A stretch of DNA of 64,000 nt from Streptomyces sp. SID13726 (GTDB lineage: Bacteria; Actinomycetota; Actinomycetes; Streptomycetales; Streptomycetaceae): positions 1-64,000 of the forward strand of contig NZ_JAAGLY010000022.1 of assembly GCF_010548375.1 (NCBI RefSeq). The letters run 5' to 3'. The notes below the pieces were generated by a model. That model was not told where the DNA came from, did not search any database, and saw only the letters and a program-made list of their open reading frames with translations. This document shows, in pieces, positions 34,227 through 42,638 of this stretch. The position numbers and the translations under genes were made by a program. Within the stretch, counting starts at the first letter, position 1. Each line of letters begins with the position of its first letter.

Positions 34227-35251
34227 CAAGCCCCAAGCAGGCACTCGCGCATCCCGCGTCGAGCGCCGAGGCCGCGCCCGGCTCCCAGCCGGGCGCGGCC
34301 CGGGGCGCTCACGGTCGCGGTACGCCGCCGAAGGGCCCGAGCCCCTGGCGGAGCAAGCTGTACCGCTGGGACATGAAGGCGTCGCCGTACGTCTTCATCG
34401 CCCCCTTCTTCGTGATCTTCGGGGCGTTCTCGCTGGTCCCGCTGCTCTACACGGCCTGGTACTCGCTGCACGACGTGCAGCTGTCCTCGCTGGACACCCA
34501 GACCTGGGCGGGCCTGGACAACTACCAGAACCTGCTGTCCTCGGACTTCTTCTGGAACGCCCTGAAGAACACCTTCACCATCGGGGTGATCTCGACCGTC
34601 CCGCAGCTGATGGCCGCGATCGGCCTGGCGCATCTGCTCAACTACAAGCTGCGCGGCTCGACCGTGTGGCGGGTCGTGATGCTCACCCCGTACGCCACCT
34701 CGGTGGCGGCGGCGACCCTCGTCTTCACGCTGCTGTACTCGTGGGACGGCGGCATGGTCAACTGGCTGCTCGACTTCATCGGCATCGACCCGGTCAACTG
34801 GCGTGAGTCCGACTGGGGTTCGCAGTTCGCGGTCTCCTCCATCGTGATCTGGCGGTGGACCGGCTACAACGCGCTGATCTACCTCGCCGCGATGCAGGCC
34901 ATCCCGGCCGACCTGTACGAGTCGGCGGCGATCGACGGCGCCAACCGCTGGCAGCAGTTCATCCACGTCACGGTCCCGCAGCTGCGGCCCACCATCCTGT
35001 TCACGGTCGTGGTCTCCACCATCGGCGCGACCCAGCTCTTCGGTGAGCCGCTGCTGTTCGGCGGGGTCAGCGGGTCCAAGGGCGGCTCCGAGCACCAGTA
35101 CCAGACGCTCGGCCTGTACATGTACGACCAGGGCTGGATCATCGGCAACCTCGGCAAGGCGTCCGCGATCGCCTGGTCGATGTTCCTGATCCTGCTGATC
35201 ATCGCCGCGATCAACCTGCTGGTCACCCGACGCCTGAGGAAGTCCCAATGA
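34223..35251 (+). CDS. cebF: Cellobiose ABC transporter permease CebF
   Basis: The 342-residue MalF-type permease has a hydrophilic N-terminal extension of about 50 residues and six membrane helices, starting with PYVFIAPFFVIFGAFSLVPL. The conserved permease loop EAA-like motif reads YESAAIDGANRWQQFIHVTV (about residues 230-250), the site that contacts the ATPase. I chose the GTG at 34223, overlapping the cebE stop, because no upstream start is compatible. It overlaps cebG by four bases. Confidence 0.92.
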   Translation: MTSPKQALAHPASSAEAAPGSQPGAARGAHGRGTPPKGPSPWRSKLYRWDMKASPYVFIAPFFVIFGAFSLVPLLYTAWYSLHDVQLSSLDTQTWAGLDNYQNLLSSDFFWNALKNTFTIGVISTVPQLMAAIGLAHLLNYKLRGSTVWRVVMLTPYATSVAAATLVFTLLYSWDGGMVNWLLDFIGIDPVNWRESDWGSQFAVSSIVIWRWTGYNALIYLAAMQAIPADLYESAAIDGANRWQQFIHVTVPQLRPTILFTVVVSTIGATQLFGEPLLFGGVSGSKGGSEHQYQTLGLYMYDQGWIIGNLGKASAIAWSMFLILLIIAAINLLVTRRLRKSQ

Positions 35252-36132
35252 CCACCAGCGAACTGACACTCCCTCAGACACGTAAGCGCTCCCGCCGGGT
35301 GACGGGCGCGGGCAAGCAGCTGCACGCCGGCCCGGTCACCTACCTCGTCCTGGCGGTCTTCGCGCTGGTCTCGCTCGCGCCCCTGGTATGGACGGCGATC
35401 GCGGCCTCCCGCACCGACCGCAGGCTCGCCCAGACCCCGCCGCCGCTGTGGTTCGGCGGGAACCTGTTCAAGAACATGCAGACCGCGTGGGACGAGGCCG
35501 GTCTGGGCACCGCGATGCTCAACAGCGTGATCGTGGCGGGCGCCATCACGATCAGCACGGTGCTGTTCTCCACCCTCGCCGGATTCGCCTTCGCCAAACT
35601 GCGGTTCAGGTTCTCCGGCTTCCTGCTGCTGCTCACCATCGGCACCATGATGATCCCGCCGCAGCTGGCGGTCGTCCCGCTGTATCTGTGGATGGCCGAC
35701 CTCGGCTGGTCCAACCAGCTCCAGACCGTCATCCTGCCCACCCTGGTGACAGCCTTCGGCACCTTCTTCATGCGCCAGTACCTGCTCCAGGCACTGCCCA
35801 GCGAGCTGATCGAGGCCGCCCGCGTCGACGGCGCGAGCAGCATCCGGGTGGTGTGGCACGTGGTCTTCCCCGCCGCACGGCCCGCGATGGCCGTGCTCGG
35901 CCTGCTGACCTTCGTGTTCGCCTGGAACGACTTCCTGTGGCCGATCATCGCCCTCAACCAGCAGAACCCGACCGTGCAGGTCGCCCTGAACTCACTGGGC
36001 ACCGGCTACGTCCCCGACCAGGCCGTGATCATGGCGGGCGCGCTCCTGGGCACGCTGCCGCTGCTGATCGCCTTCCTCCTGTTCGGCAAGCAGATCGTCG
36101 GCGGCATCATGCAGGGCGCGATCAAGGGCTGA
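35248..36132 (+). CDS. cebG: Cellobiose ABC transporter permease CebG
   Basis: The 294-residue MalG-type permease has six membrane segments and the cytoplasmic EAA loop LIEAARVDGASSIRVVWHVV (about residues 188-207). It pairs with CebF to form the translocation path. Its start ATGA overlaps the cebF stop. No ATPase gene follows; bglC comes 152 bp later under its own CebR box. Confidence 0.92.
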   Translation: MTTSELTLPQTRKRSRRVTGAGKQLHAGPVTYLVLAVFALVSLAPLVWTAIAASRTDRRLAQTPPPLWFGGNLFKNMQTAWDEAGLGTAMLNSVIVAGAITISTVLFSTLAGFAFAKLRFRFSGFLLLLTIGTMMIPPQLAVVPLYLWMADLGWSNQLQTVILPTLVTAFGTFFMRQYLLQALPSELIEAARVDGASSIRVVWHVVFPAARPAMAVLGLLTFVFAWNDFLWPIIALNQQNPTVQVALNSLGTGYVPDQAVIMAGALLGTLPLLIAFLLFGKQIVGGIMQGAIKG

Positions 36133-36133
36133 G

Positions 36134-36194
36134 GTCCCGTCGTACGCCCTCCCTGTCCCGTCGCACGCCTTCCTGTCCCGCCGTCATCTCTCCT
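36134..36194 (+). repeat. Three imperfect 20/21-bp tandem repeats after cebG
   Basis: Units at 36134-36154, 36155-36174 and 36175-36194 all begin GTCCCG and end with a CTCCCT/TTCCT/CTCCT element, with about 85 per cent identity between the first two. They lie in the cebG-bglC spacer and have no obvious hairpin potential. Confidence 0.6.
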
Positions 36195-36271
36195 GGGGCC
36201 GGGCCGGTGCCACCCCGGCCCCCCTCAACTCCCCTCCCCCCTCTACCAGTCGGTCTTTCCACGACCTCCAA

Positions 36272-36285
36272 TGGGAGCGCTTCCA
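36272..36285. promoter_or_regulatory. CebR box at the bglC start codon
   Basis: TGGGAGCGCTTCCA differs from the perfect CebR palindrome at one base. Its last base is the first base of the bglC ATG, and its GGGAGCG must also act as the ribosome site, so CebR binding would cover the translation start region. Confidence 0.88.
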
Positions 36286-37724
36286 TGCCTGAGTCCGAAT
36301 CGCCGGCGACCCCGGTGACCTTTCCCCCCGCTTTCCTCTGGGGTGCGGCGACCTCCGCGTACCAGATCGAGGGGGCGGTACGGGAGGACGGCCGTACGCC
36401 CTCCATCTGGGACACCTTCAGCCACACCCCGGGCAAGACCGCGGGCGGCGAGCACGGTGACATCGCTGTCGACCACTACCACCGCTACCGCGACGACGTG
36501 GCCCTCATGGCCGACCTGGGCCTGACCGCCTACCGCTTCTCCATCTCCTGGTCCCGCGTCCAGCCCACCGGCCGCGGCCCCGCCGTCCAACGCGGCCTGG
36601 ACTTCTACCGGCGCCTGGTCGACGAACTGCTCGCACACGGCATCAAGCCCGCCGTCACCCTCTACCACTGGGACCTGCCGCAGGAGCTGGAGGACGCCGG
36701 CGGCTGGCCGGAGCGCGACACGGCCTACCGCTTCGCCGAGTACGCACAACTCGTCGGCGAGGCACTCGGCGACCGGGTGGAGCAGTGGATCACCCTCAAC
36801 GAACCCTGGTGCGCGGCCTTCCTCGGCTACGCCTCCGGAGTCCACGCCCCCGGCCGCACCGACCCGGCAGCCGCCCTGAAAGCCGCCCATCACCTCAACC
36901 TCGCGCACGGCCTGAGCACTTCGGCCCTGCGCGCGGCGATGCCGGCCCGCAACTCGGTGGCACTCAGCCTCAACTCCTCAGTGGTACGGCCCTTCTCACA
37001 GGACGCGGCGGACCTCGCCGCGGCGCAGAAGATCGACGACCTCGCCAACGGCGTCTTCCACGGACCGATCCTGCACGGCGCGTATCCCCAGACGCTCCTC
37101 GCGGCGACCGAACTGATCACGGACTGGTCGTTCGTCCAGGACGGCGACCTCGCCCTGATCCACCAGCCCATCGACGCCCTGGGCCTCAACTACTACACGC
37201 CCACCCTGGTCTCGGCGGCGGACGCGGAAACCAGCGGCCCGCGCGCCGACGGCCACGGCAACAGCAGCCACTCCCCCTGGCCGGGCGCGGACGACGTCAC
37301 ATTCCACCAGACCCCGGGCGAGCGCACCGAGATGGGCTGGACGATCGACCCGACAGGCCTGCACGACCTGATCATGCGCTACAGCCGCGAAGCCCCCGGA
37401 CTGCCCCTCTACATCACCGAGAACGGCGCGGCCTACGACGACAAGCCCGACCCCGAGGGCCACGTCCACGACCCCGAGCGCATCGCCTACCTCCACGGCC
37501 ACCTCGCCGCCGTCCGCCGCGCGATCACCGACGGCGCGGACGTACGCGGCTACTACCTGTGGTCCCTCCTCGACAACTTCGAATGGGCCTACGGCTACGA
37601 AAAGCGATTCGGCGCGGTCTACGTCGACTACACGACGCTGGAGAGGACACCCAAGTCGAGCGCCCTCTGGTACGGGCGAGCGGCCCGCACCGGGACGCTT
37701 CCGGAGGTGCCGGGGGTGCAGTGA
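36285..37724 (+). CDS. bglC: Cytoplasmic beta-glucosidase (GH1)
   Basis: The 479-residue family 1 glycoside hydrolase splits imported cellobiose into glucose. AFLWGAATSAYQIEGA at the N-terminus, ITLNEPWCAAFLGY (acid/base Glu in NEP) and PLYITENGAAYDD (nucleophile Glu in ENG) are the GH1 signatures, and SLLDNFEWAYGYEKRFG closes the active site. It has no signal peptide. It ends the ceb locus and converges on the caspase-Hsp70 gene. In Streptomyces, BglC adjusts cellobiose levels and hence CebR activity. Confidence 0.95.
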   Translation: MPESESPATPVTFPPAFLWGAATSAYQIEGAVREDGRTPSIWDTFSHTPGKTAGGEHGDIAVDHYHRYRDDVALMADLGLTAYRFSISWSRVQPTGRGPAVQRGLDFYRRLVDELLAHGIKPAVTLYHWDLPQELEDAGGWPERDTAYRFAEYAQLVGEALGDRVEQWITLNEPWCAAFLGYASGVHAPGRTDPAAALKAAHHLNLAHGLSTSALRAAMPARNSVALSLNSSVVRPFSQDAADLAAAQKIDDLANGVFHGPILHGAYPQTLLAATELITDWSFVQDGDLALIHQPIDALGLNYYTPTLVSAADAETSGPRADGHGNSSHSPWPGADDVTFHQTPGERTEMGWTIDPTGLHDLIMRYSREAPGLPLYITENGAAYDDKPDPEGHVHDPERIAYLHGHLAAVRRAITDGADVRGYYLWSLLDNFEWAYGYEKRFGAVYVDYTTLERTPKSSALWYGRAARTGTLPEVPGVQ

Positions 37725-37731
37725 CCACCGC

Positions 37732-37764
37732 GGGGCGCGGCAGCCGAGGGGGGTGCCGCGTCCC
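37732..37764. terminator. Hairpin between convergent bglC and caspase-Hsp70 genes
   Basis: GGGGCGCGGCA (37732-37742) pairs with TGCCGCGTCCC (37754-37764), an 11-bp stem with one G-T pair. It lies in the 46-bp gap between two stop codons and probably ends transcription from both sides. Confidence 0.6.
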
Positions 37765-37770
37765 GGCGGT

Positions 37771-40176
37771 TCACTTGAGGGTGGCCTTCTGGACTTTCCC
37801 TGTGCCGAGGTCTTTGGCGGAGAGGTGGACCAGACCGCTGAGGTCGATCTCGAACGTGACCTCGATCTGCGGGACTCCGCGCGGGACCGCCGGCAGACCG
37901 CCCAGCTCCAGCGTCCCGAGCTTCTTGTTGTACGCCGCGATCTCGCGCTCGCCCTGGTAGAGCTGGATCTGCACGGACGGCTGGTTGTCCTCGGCCGTGG
38001 TGAAGATCTCCGAACGCTTGGTCGGGATCGTGGTGTTGCGTGCGATGATCTTGGTCATGATGCCGCCCTTGGTCTCGATGCCGAGGGACAGCGGGGTCAC
38101 GTCGAGGATCAGAAGGTCCGGGACCTCACCCTTGATGATGCCGGCCTGGAGGGCGGCACCCGAGGTGACGATCTCGTCCGGGTTCACGGTCCTGATGGCT
38201 CCTCTGCCGGTCAGCTGCTTGACGAGGTCGACGACGGCAGGCATCCGGGTGGCACCGCCGACGAGAATCACCCGGTCGATGTCCGGGCTCCGGATGTCGG
38301 CGTCCTTGAGGGCGTTGAGCAGCGGTGCCTTGCAGCGCTCCAGGAGGTCATCGGTCAGCCGCTGGAACTGGGCCCGGGTGAGCTCCTCCTCCAGGTGCAG
38401 CGGGCCTTCGGCGGTGGCCACGATGTAGGGCAGGTTGACGCGGGTCTCGGTGGTGCTGGACAGCTCGATCCTGGCCTTCTCGGCAGCCTCGCGCAGGCGC
38501 ACCTGAGCCAGCCGGTCCCGGTTCAGATCCACACCGTGGTCGGACTTGAACCGCTCGACGAGGTAGTCGACGACGCGCTGGTCCCAGTCGTCACCGCCGA
38601 GGTGGGCGTCCCCGCTGGTGGCCTTCATCTCGATGACCCCGTCACCGACTTCCAGCACGGACACGTCGCAGGCGCCGCCGCCGAGGTCGAAGACGAGGAT
38701 CGTCTCGTCGTCCCGGTCACGACCGTACGCCAGGGCCGCGGCCGTCGGCTCGCTCACCAGCCGCAGGACGTTCAGGCCGGCGAGTTCACCGGCCTCCTTC
38801 ATCGCCCGGCGCTGGAAGTCGTCGTAGTGGGCGGGAACGGTGAGGACGGCATCGGTGATCTCGTGTCCGAGGTAGACCTCGGCGTCATGCTTCAGCTTCC
38901 GGATGATGTGCGCGCAGACCCGCTCCGCGGTGAGGTCCACGCCGTCGATCTGGATCTTCCAGTCGGTGGCCAGGTGGCGCTTCACCGACCAGACGGTCCG
39001 GTCCGCCTCGGTGACCGCCGGGCGCCTGGCCGGCTCCCCAACGAGCACCTTGCCGTCCTTCGTGAACGAGACGACGGACGGCGTGGTCCTGGCCCCCTCC
39101 GCGTTCACGATCACGGTGGGCTCGCCGCCCTCCAGAACGCTGACGACCGAGTTGCTGACCCCGATGTCGAACCCGACCGCTCTGGCGGTCCGCGTGGCGG
39201 GGCGGGGCGTCCGCGCCCGGACCTTCGCCGCCTCTGTCGCCCAGTGGTCCCGGCTCGCCTCCGCCCGCAGGGCCTGTGAAGAGTCCGCGCCGAGCCAGCG
39301 GACGAGTTGCTGGCGGATCTCCGCGTAGCCGCGGGCCGCCGCCTTGGGGTCGCCGTCGGCGCCGAGTTGCTCCAGATCGGCGTCGATGAGCCGGCCGACG
39401 CTCTCCGCCGTCTCCTGCCGTGCGCCGCCCGGGGGCGGGCGGTAGCCGACGTTGTGGGCCAGCACCAGGTCCTCGACGGTGTCCGTGCCCTGTCTGCGCG
39501 GCTCCGGCAGCCCTCTGCTCTTCAGCCCCCGGTACAGGGACCGGTAGACGTGGTCGAGCGTCAGCTCCTCCGGCGCCCGGGGGTCGCCCTCCGACAGGAG
39601 CCTGAGCAGCTCGCCGGTGAAGGCGGTGTTCCGCTCCCCGCTCGGCGCCAGGGCGGTCACGCCGCTCGCGGTCGCGGTGAGGGTGAAGGTGCCGGTGATC
39701 TGCGTCTGGTCCAGCACCGCCTCGTCGGACGCCATGACGTCGATCGCGCGTCCCGAGAAACAGCAGTCGAGGATGACGACCCGGTTGTGCGCGGGAGAGT
39801 CCACGACGGCCTCGCGGACGCCGTCGTAGGGCATGGCGGTATAGCGCAGCAGATCCCGCTGGGTCCTGGCGAGGCCGAGGTAGAGGTTGCCGCGGCTGTC
39901 GAGGAGTCCGTGGCCTGCGTAGTAGATGAGCAGGAGGTCCTCGGCCTGCGGCGCGATGGTGCCGAGCCGGCGGCCGAGGTCCGAGGCGGTCTCCGGGTCG
40001 CTGATGACCTCCCAGGTCGCCGGGGCGAGCCAGCCGTGCTCGGGCCTGCTCAGCGCGCTCACGATGTCCGTGAGGTTGTTCCGCACGGCGGGCAGGTCGG
40101 GAAGGGACGGGTCGGCCGGGTAGTGCGCCGTGCCGATGAGTACGACGCGGGACCTCGGGCCGTCAGGCCGTCTCAT
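37771..40176 (-). CDS. Caspase-like peptidase fused to a lidless Hsp70 chaperone
   Basis: The 801-residue fusion starts with a C14-type caspase-like peptidase (about residues 8-245). His89 lies in YYAGHG and the catalytic Cys is probably Cys139 in VILDCCFSG. After a helical linker comes an Hsp70 ATPase domain (about 332-685: GFDIGVSNSV, VSEPTAAALAYG, FDLGGGACDVS, VGGATRMPAV) and a beta substrate-binding domain (about 690-801) that ends where the helical lid should start. In E. coli DnaK terms Thr11 is Val and Thr199 is Ala, so ATP hydrolysis may be altered. I chose the ATG at 40176, which overlaps the upstream EACC1 gene by 14 bp. I infer ATP- or client-controlled proteolysis; targets are unknown. 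Confidence 0.88.
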   Translation of the reverse strand: MRRPDGPRSRVVLIGTAHYPADPSLPDLPAVRNNLTDIVSALSRPEHGWLAPATWEVISDPETASDLGRRLGTIAPQAEDLLLIYYAGHGLLDSRGNLYLGLARTQRDLLRYTAMPYDGVREAVVDSPAHNRVVILDCCFSGRAIDVMASDEAVLDQTQITGTFTLTATASGVTALAPSGERNTAFTGELLRLLSEGDPRAPEELTLDHVYRSLYRGLKSRGLPEPRRQGTDTVEDLVLAHNVGYRPPPGGARQETAESVGRLIDADLEQLGADGDPKAAARGYAEIRQQLVRWLGADSSQALRAEASRDHWATEAAKVRARTPRPATRTARAVGFDIGVSNSVVSVLEGGEPTVIVNAEGARTTPSVVSFTKDGKVLVGEPARRPAVTEADRTVWSVKRHLATDWKIQIDGVDLTAERVCAHIIRKLKHDAEVYLGHEITDAVLTVPAHYDDFQRRAMKEAGELAGLNVLRLVSEPTAAALAYGRDRDDETILVFDLGGGACDVSVLEVGDGVIEMKATSGDAHLGGDDWDQRVVDYLVERFKSDHGVDLNRDRLAQVRLREAAEKARIELSSTTETRVNLPYIVATAEGPLHLEEELTRAQFQRLTDDLLERCKAPLLNALKDADIRSPDIDRVILVGGATRMPAVVDLVKQLTGRGAIRTVNPDEIVTSGAALQAGIIKGEVPDLLILDVTPLSLGIETKGGIMTKIIARNTTIPTKRSEIFTTAEDNQPSVQIQLYQGEREIAAYNKKLGTLELGGLPAVPRGVPQIEVTFEIDLSGLVHLSAKDLGTGKVQKATLK

Positions 40177-40549
40177 CGGAGTCCGTGCCCTGGCGCTCGC
40201 CCTGCCGGAGGAAGTCGAGGAGTTCGGTGACCAGGGCGTCGGAGGCTCCGGCACGCTGGACGTCGACCTCGAAGGTCTCGCCGCTCGGCCGGGTCACCTT
40301 GAGGCTCACGTCACGGGTGCGGTGCCTGACCCACTCGACGACGGCCCGGGCCAGGACCGTGGCCGCGCCGCCGGTGGAGAGGGCGACGACCAGGGCCTCG
40401 GGCAGCCCTCCCATGTCGTCGCCGCGGATCTCCCCCTGCTCCAGCCGGAACCGGCCGCGCAACTCCCGTTCGTGCCGCAGCCATTCGGCAAGTTCCGCCG
40501 GCCCGTCCGGCGCCGCGCCGGAACCTTCGATCAGCAGTCTGTACTCCAC
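40163..40549 (-). CDS. EACC1-type (effector-associated constant component 1) protein
   Basis: This 128-residue soluble protein reads VEYRLLIEG, then ELAEWLRHERELRGRFRLE, GLPEALVVALSTGGAATVLA and VEWVRHRTRDVSLKV. This is the pattern I recognise as EACC1: a helix-strand unit followed by an alanine-rich central helix and a beta C-terminus. EACC1 proteins are known to be encoded next to caspase- or trypsin-like effector proteins in bacterial conflict systems, probably as an adaptor. The GTG at 40549 opens the conserved region; earlier starts would run into the upstream promoter. Its end overlaps the caspase-Hsp70 start by 14 bp, so the two are one translational unit. Confidence 0.75.
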   Translation of the reverse strand: MEYRLLIEGSGAAPDGPAELAEWLRHERELRGRFRLEQGEIRGDDMGGLPEALVVALSTGGAATVLARAVVEWVRHRTRDVSLKVTRPSGETFEVDVQRAGASDALVTELLDFLRQGERQGTDSDETA

Positions 40550-40595
40550 CCTGCGCCCCCGTACGAAGAGTTGCCCGATCGCACTGTACGAGAGG

Positions 40596-40624
40596 ATCGT
40601 CCGGCGGCACACGAAAAGCATCAA
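40596..40624 (-). promoter_or_regulatory. Candidate promoter of the EACC1 / caspase-Hsp70 unit
   Basis: On the minus strand TTGATG (40624-40619) and GACGAT (40601-40596) are separated by 17 bases in the 97-bp gap between the GH42 gene and the EACC1 gene. It would give a leader of about 40 bases. The -10 match is modest. Confidence 0.3.
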
Positions 40625-40646
40625 GAAGGACGTACGGCCCGGTAGT

Positions 40647-42638
40647 TCACCCGCGCACCTCCCGGGCGACCACCACGTCACCGGGCGGTACGACGACCGT
40701 GCCGCCCGCGGCGGCGACGCCGGTCAGCAGGTTCGTGGCACCCGGTGCGACCTCGACCTCGGCCGCACGGTCACCGTGGTTGACGAGGAAGAGGTAGTCG
40801 GCCTCCGCACCCCGCCGCAGCACCGCCTCCACGCCCTCCGGCGTCTTGCGCACCGGCTCCACCCCGGCCTCCGTGCGGATGCGGTCCAGCAGCCCCGCGA
40901 GCGTCGACGGGTCCGGGTGGGTGGCCACGTACCAGGCCGTGCCCTCGCCGTAGATGTGCCGGGTCACCGCCGGGGTCCCGGCCAGCGGGCCCGAGGTGTA
41001 CGACGTGACGGCCTCGGCGCCTTCGAGGCGTACCCGTTCCGACCACAGGGAGGCCGTACCGCCGTCGCTCAGTGCGAGGGACTCACCGGGCAGCAGGGGG
41101 AACAGCTCGTCGGTGCGGACGCCGAGGGAGTCACGGAAGGCGCCCGGGTAACCGCCAAGCCGGACATGGCAGTTGGTGTCGACGGCGCCGCTGTGGAAGC
41201 CGACGACCAGGGAGCCGCCGGCGGCCGCGAAGCCGGTCAGGTTGGCCGCCGCCGAGTCGTCCACCAGGTACAGGGCGGGGGCCAGGACCAGGCGGTAGGA
41301 GGAGAGGTCCGCCGACGGGTGGACGAAGTCGACCGCGACGCCCGAGCGCCAGAGCGGCTCGTACCAGGACCGGACCAGGTCCAGGTAGCGGACCGACTCG
41401 CTGGGCTGGGAGGGGAGTTCCAGGGCCCAGCGGGCGTTCCAGTCCCAGACGACGGCGACCGAGGCCGGGTTGGTGGTGCCGCGTACCTCCGCCAGCGCCT
41501 TCAGGTCGGCGCCCAGCGCGACCACGTCCCGCCAGATCTGGCTGTCCGTGCCCGCGTGCGGCAGCATCGCCGAGTGCCACTGTTCGGCGCCCGCCTTCGC
41601 GGCCCGCCACTGGAAGTAGGCGATGCCGTCGGCGCCCCGGGCGACATGGGCGAGCGCGTTGCGGCGCAACTCCCCTGCCGTCTTGGCCCGGTTGACGGGC
41701 TGCCAGTTCACCGCGCCCGTCGAGTGCTCCATCAGCAGCCACGGACCACCGGCCAGCGAACGCACCAGGTCGCCGCTGAGCGCGATGTCGATCTCGGACT
41801 CGGGGTCCGTCGACCTCAGGTAGTGGTCGTTGGAGACGACGTCCAACTCCGGTGCCCAGCGCCAGTAGTCGAGCGCGTCGAAGTTGTACATCACCATGAA
41901 GTTGGTGGTGGCGGGGATCGAGGGGGCGGCTTCCCGGAGTACGTCCCGCTCGGCCTTGTACAGCGACAGCAGTTCGTCGGAGCAGAAGCGGCGCCAGTCC
42001 AGCCGGTGTGTGGGGTTGGGGACGGCTCCGGTGGCGCGGGGCGGGATGATCTCGTCCCAGTCGTGGTACCACTGGCTCCAGAAGGTCGTGCCCCAGGCGT
42101 CGTTGAGGGTCGCGAGGTCGCCGTAGCGCTCGCGCAGCCAGCGCCGGAAGGCCGCCGCGCTGACGTCGCAGTAGCACTCGGCGTTGTGGCAGCCGTACTC
42201 GTTGTGGATGTGCCACATCACGACGGCCGGGTGGTCGGCGTACCGCTCCCCGAGCACCCGCGCGATGCGGAGCGCTGCCTCGCGGTACTCGGGGCTGGAG
42301 GGGCAGAAGGTCTGGCGGCTGCCGTACGACAGTCCCCGGCCGTCCCTGTCGACGGGCAGGGCTTGCGGGTGTGCGCGGAAGAACCAGGCCGGCGGGGCGG
42401 CGGTCGGGGTCGCGAGGTCGGCGGCGATGCCGTTCTCGTGGAGCAGGGCGAGGATCTTGTCGAGGCGCGAGAAGTCGTAGGTGCCCTCGCTCGGTTCGAG
42501 GAGTGCCCACGCGAAGATGTTGACGCTGACCATGTTCACCCCGGCCTCGCGCATGAGGCGTACGTCCTCGGCCCAGACCTCCTCGGGCCACTGCTCGGGG
42601 TTGTAGTCACCGCCGTAGGCGAGGCCCTCGGGGATCAT
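40647..42638 (-). CDS. Cytoplasmic beta-galactosidase (GH42)
   Basis: The 663-residue family 42 beta-galactosidase starts MIPEGLAYGGDYNPEQWPEE. The acid/base Glu lies in WHIHNEYGCHN, the probable nucleophile Glu in LLMEHSTGAVNWQ (near residue 310), and the Cys cluster around CHNAECYC suits the family's structural zinc site. A trimerisation domain and a beta C-terminal domain follow the barrel. It has no signal peptide. The ATG overlaps the stop of the GH36 gene (ATGA), so both enzymes are made together and act on imported galactosides. Confidence 0.93.
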   Translation of the reverse strand: MIPEGLAYGGDYNPEQWPEEVWAEDVRLMREAGVNMVSVNIFAWALLEPSEGTYDFSRLDKILALLHENGIAADLATPTAAPPAWFFRAHPQALPVDRDGRGLSYGSRQTFCPSSPEYREAALRIARVLGERYADHPAVVMWHIHNEYGCHNAECYCDVSAAAFRRWLRERYGDLATLNDAWGTTFWSQWYHDWDEIIPPRATGAVPNPTHRLDWRRFCSDELLSLYKAERDVLREAAPSIPATTNFMVMYNFDALDYWRWAPELDVVSNDHYLRSTDPESEIDIALSGDLVRSLAGGPWLLMEHSTGAVNWQPVNRAKTAGELRRNALAHVARGADGIAYFQWRAAKAGAEQWHSAMLPHAGTDSQIWRDVVALGADLKALAEVRGTTNPASVAVVWDWNARWALELPSQPSESVRYLDLVRSWYEPLWRSGVAVDFVHPSADLSSYRLVLAPALYLVDDSAAANLTGFAAAGGSLVVGFHSGAVDTNCHVRLGGYPGAFRDSLGVRTDELFPLLPGESLALSDGGTASLWSERVRLEGAEAVTSYTSGPLAGTPAVTRHIYGEGTAWYVATHPDPSTLAGLLDRIRTEAGVEPVRKTPEGVEAVLRRGAEADYLFLVNHGDRAAEVEVAPGATNLLTGVAAAGGTVVVPPGDVVVAREVRG

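Noticed and set aside
35283..35296. TAAGCGCTCCCG-like sequence near the cebG start resembling a CebR box
   Set aside because: Only the right half matches; it lies inside coding sequence.
37753..39279. 508-codon plus-strand frame opposite the Hsp70 half of the fusion gene
   Set aside because: Shadow of the Hsp70 gene; the minus strand carries unmistakable Hsp70 and caspase motifs.
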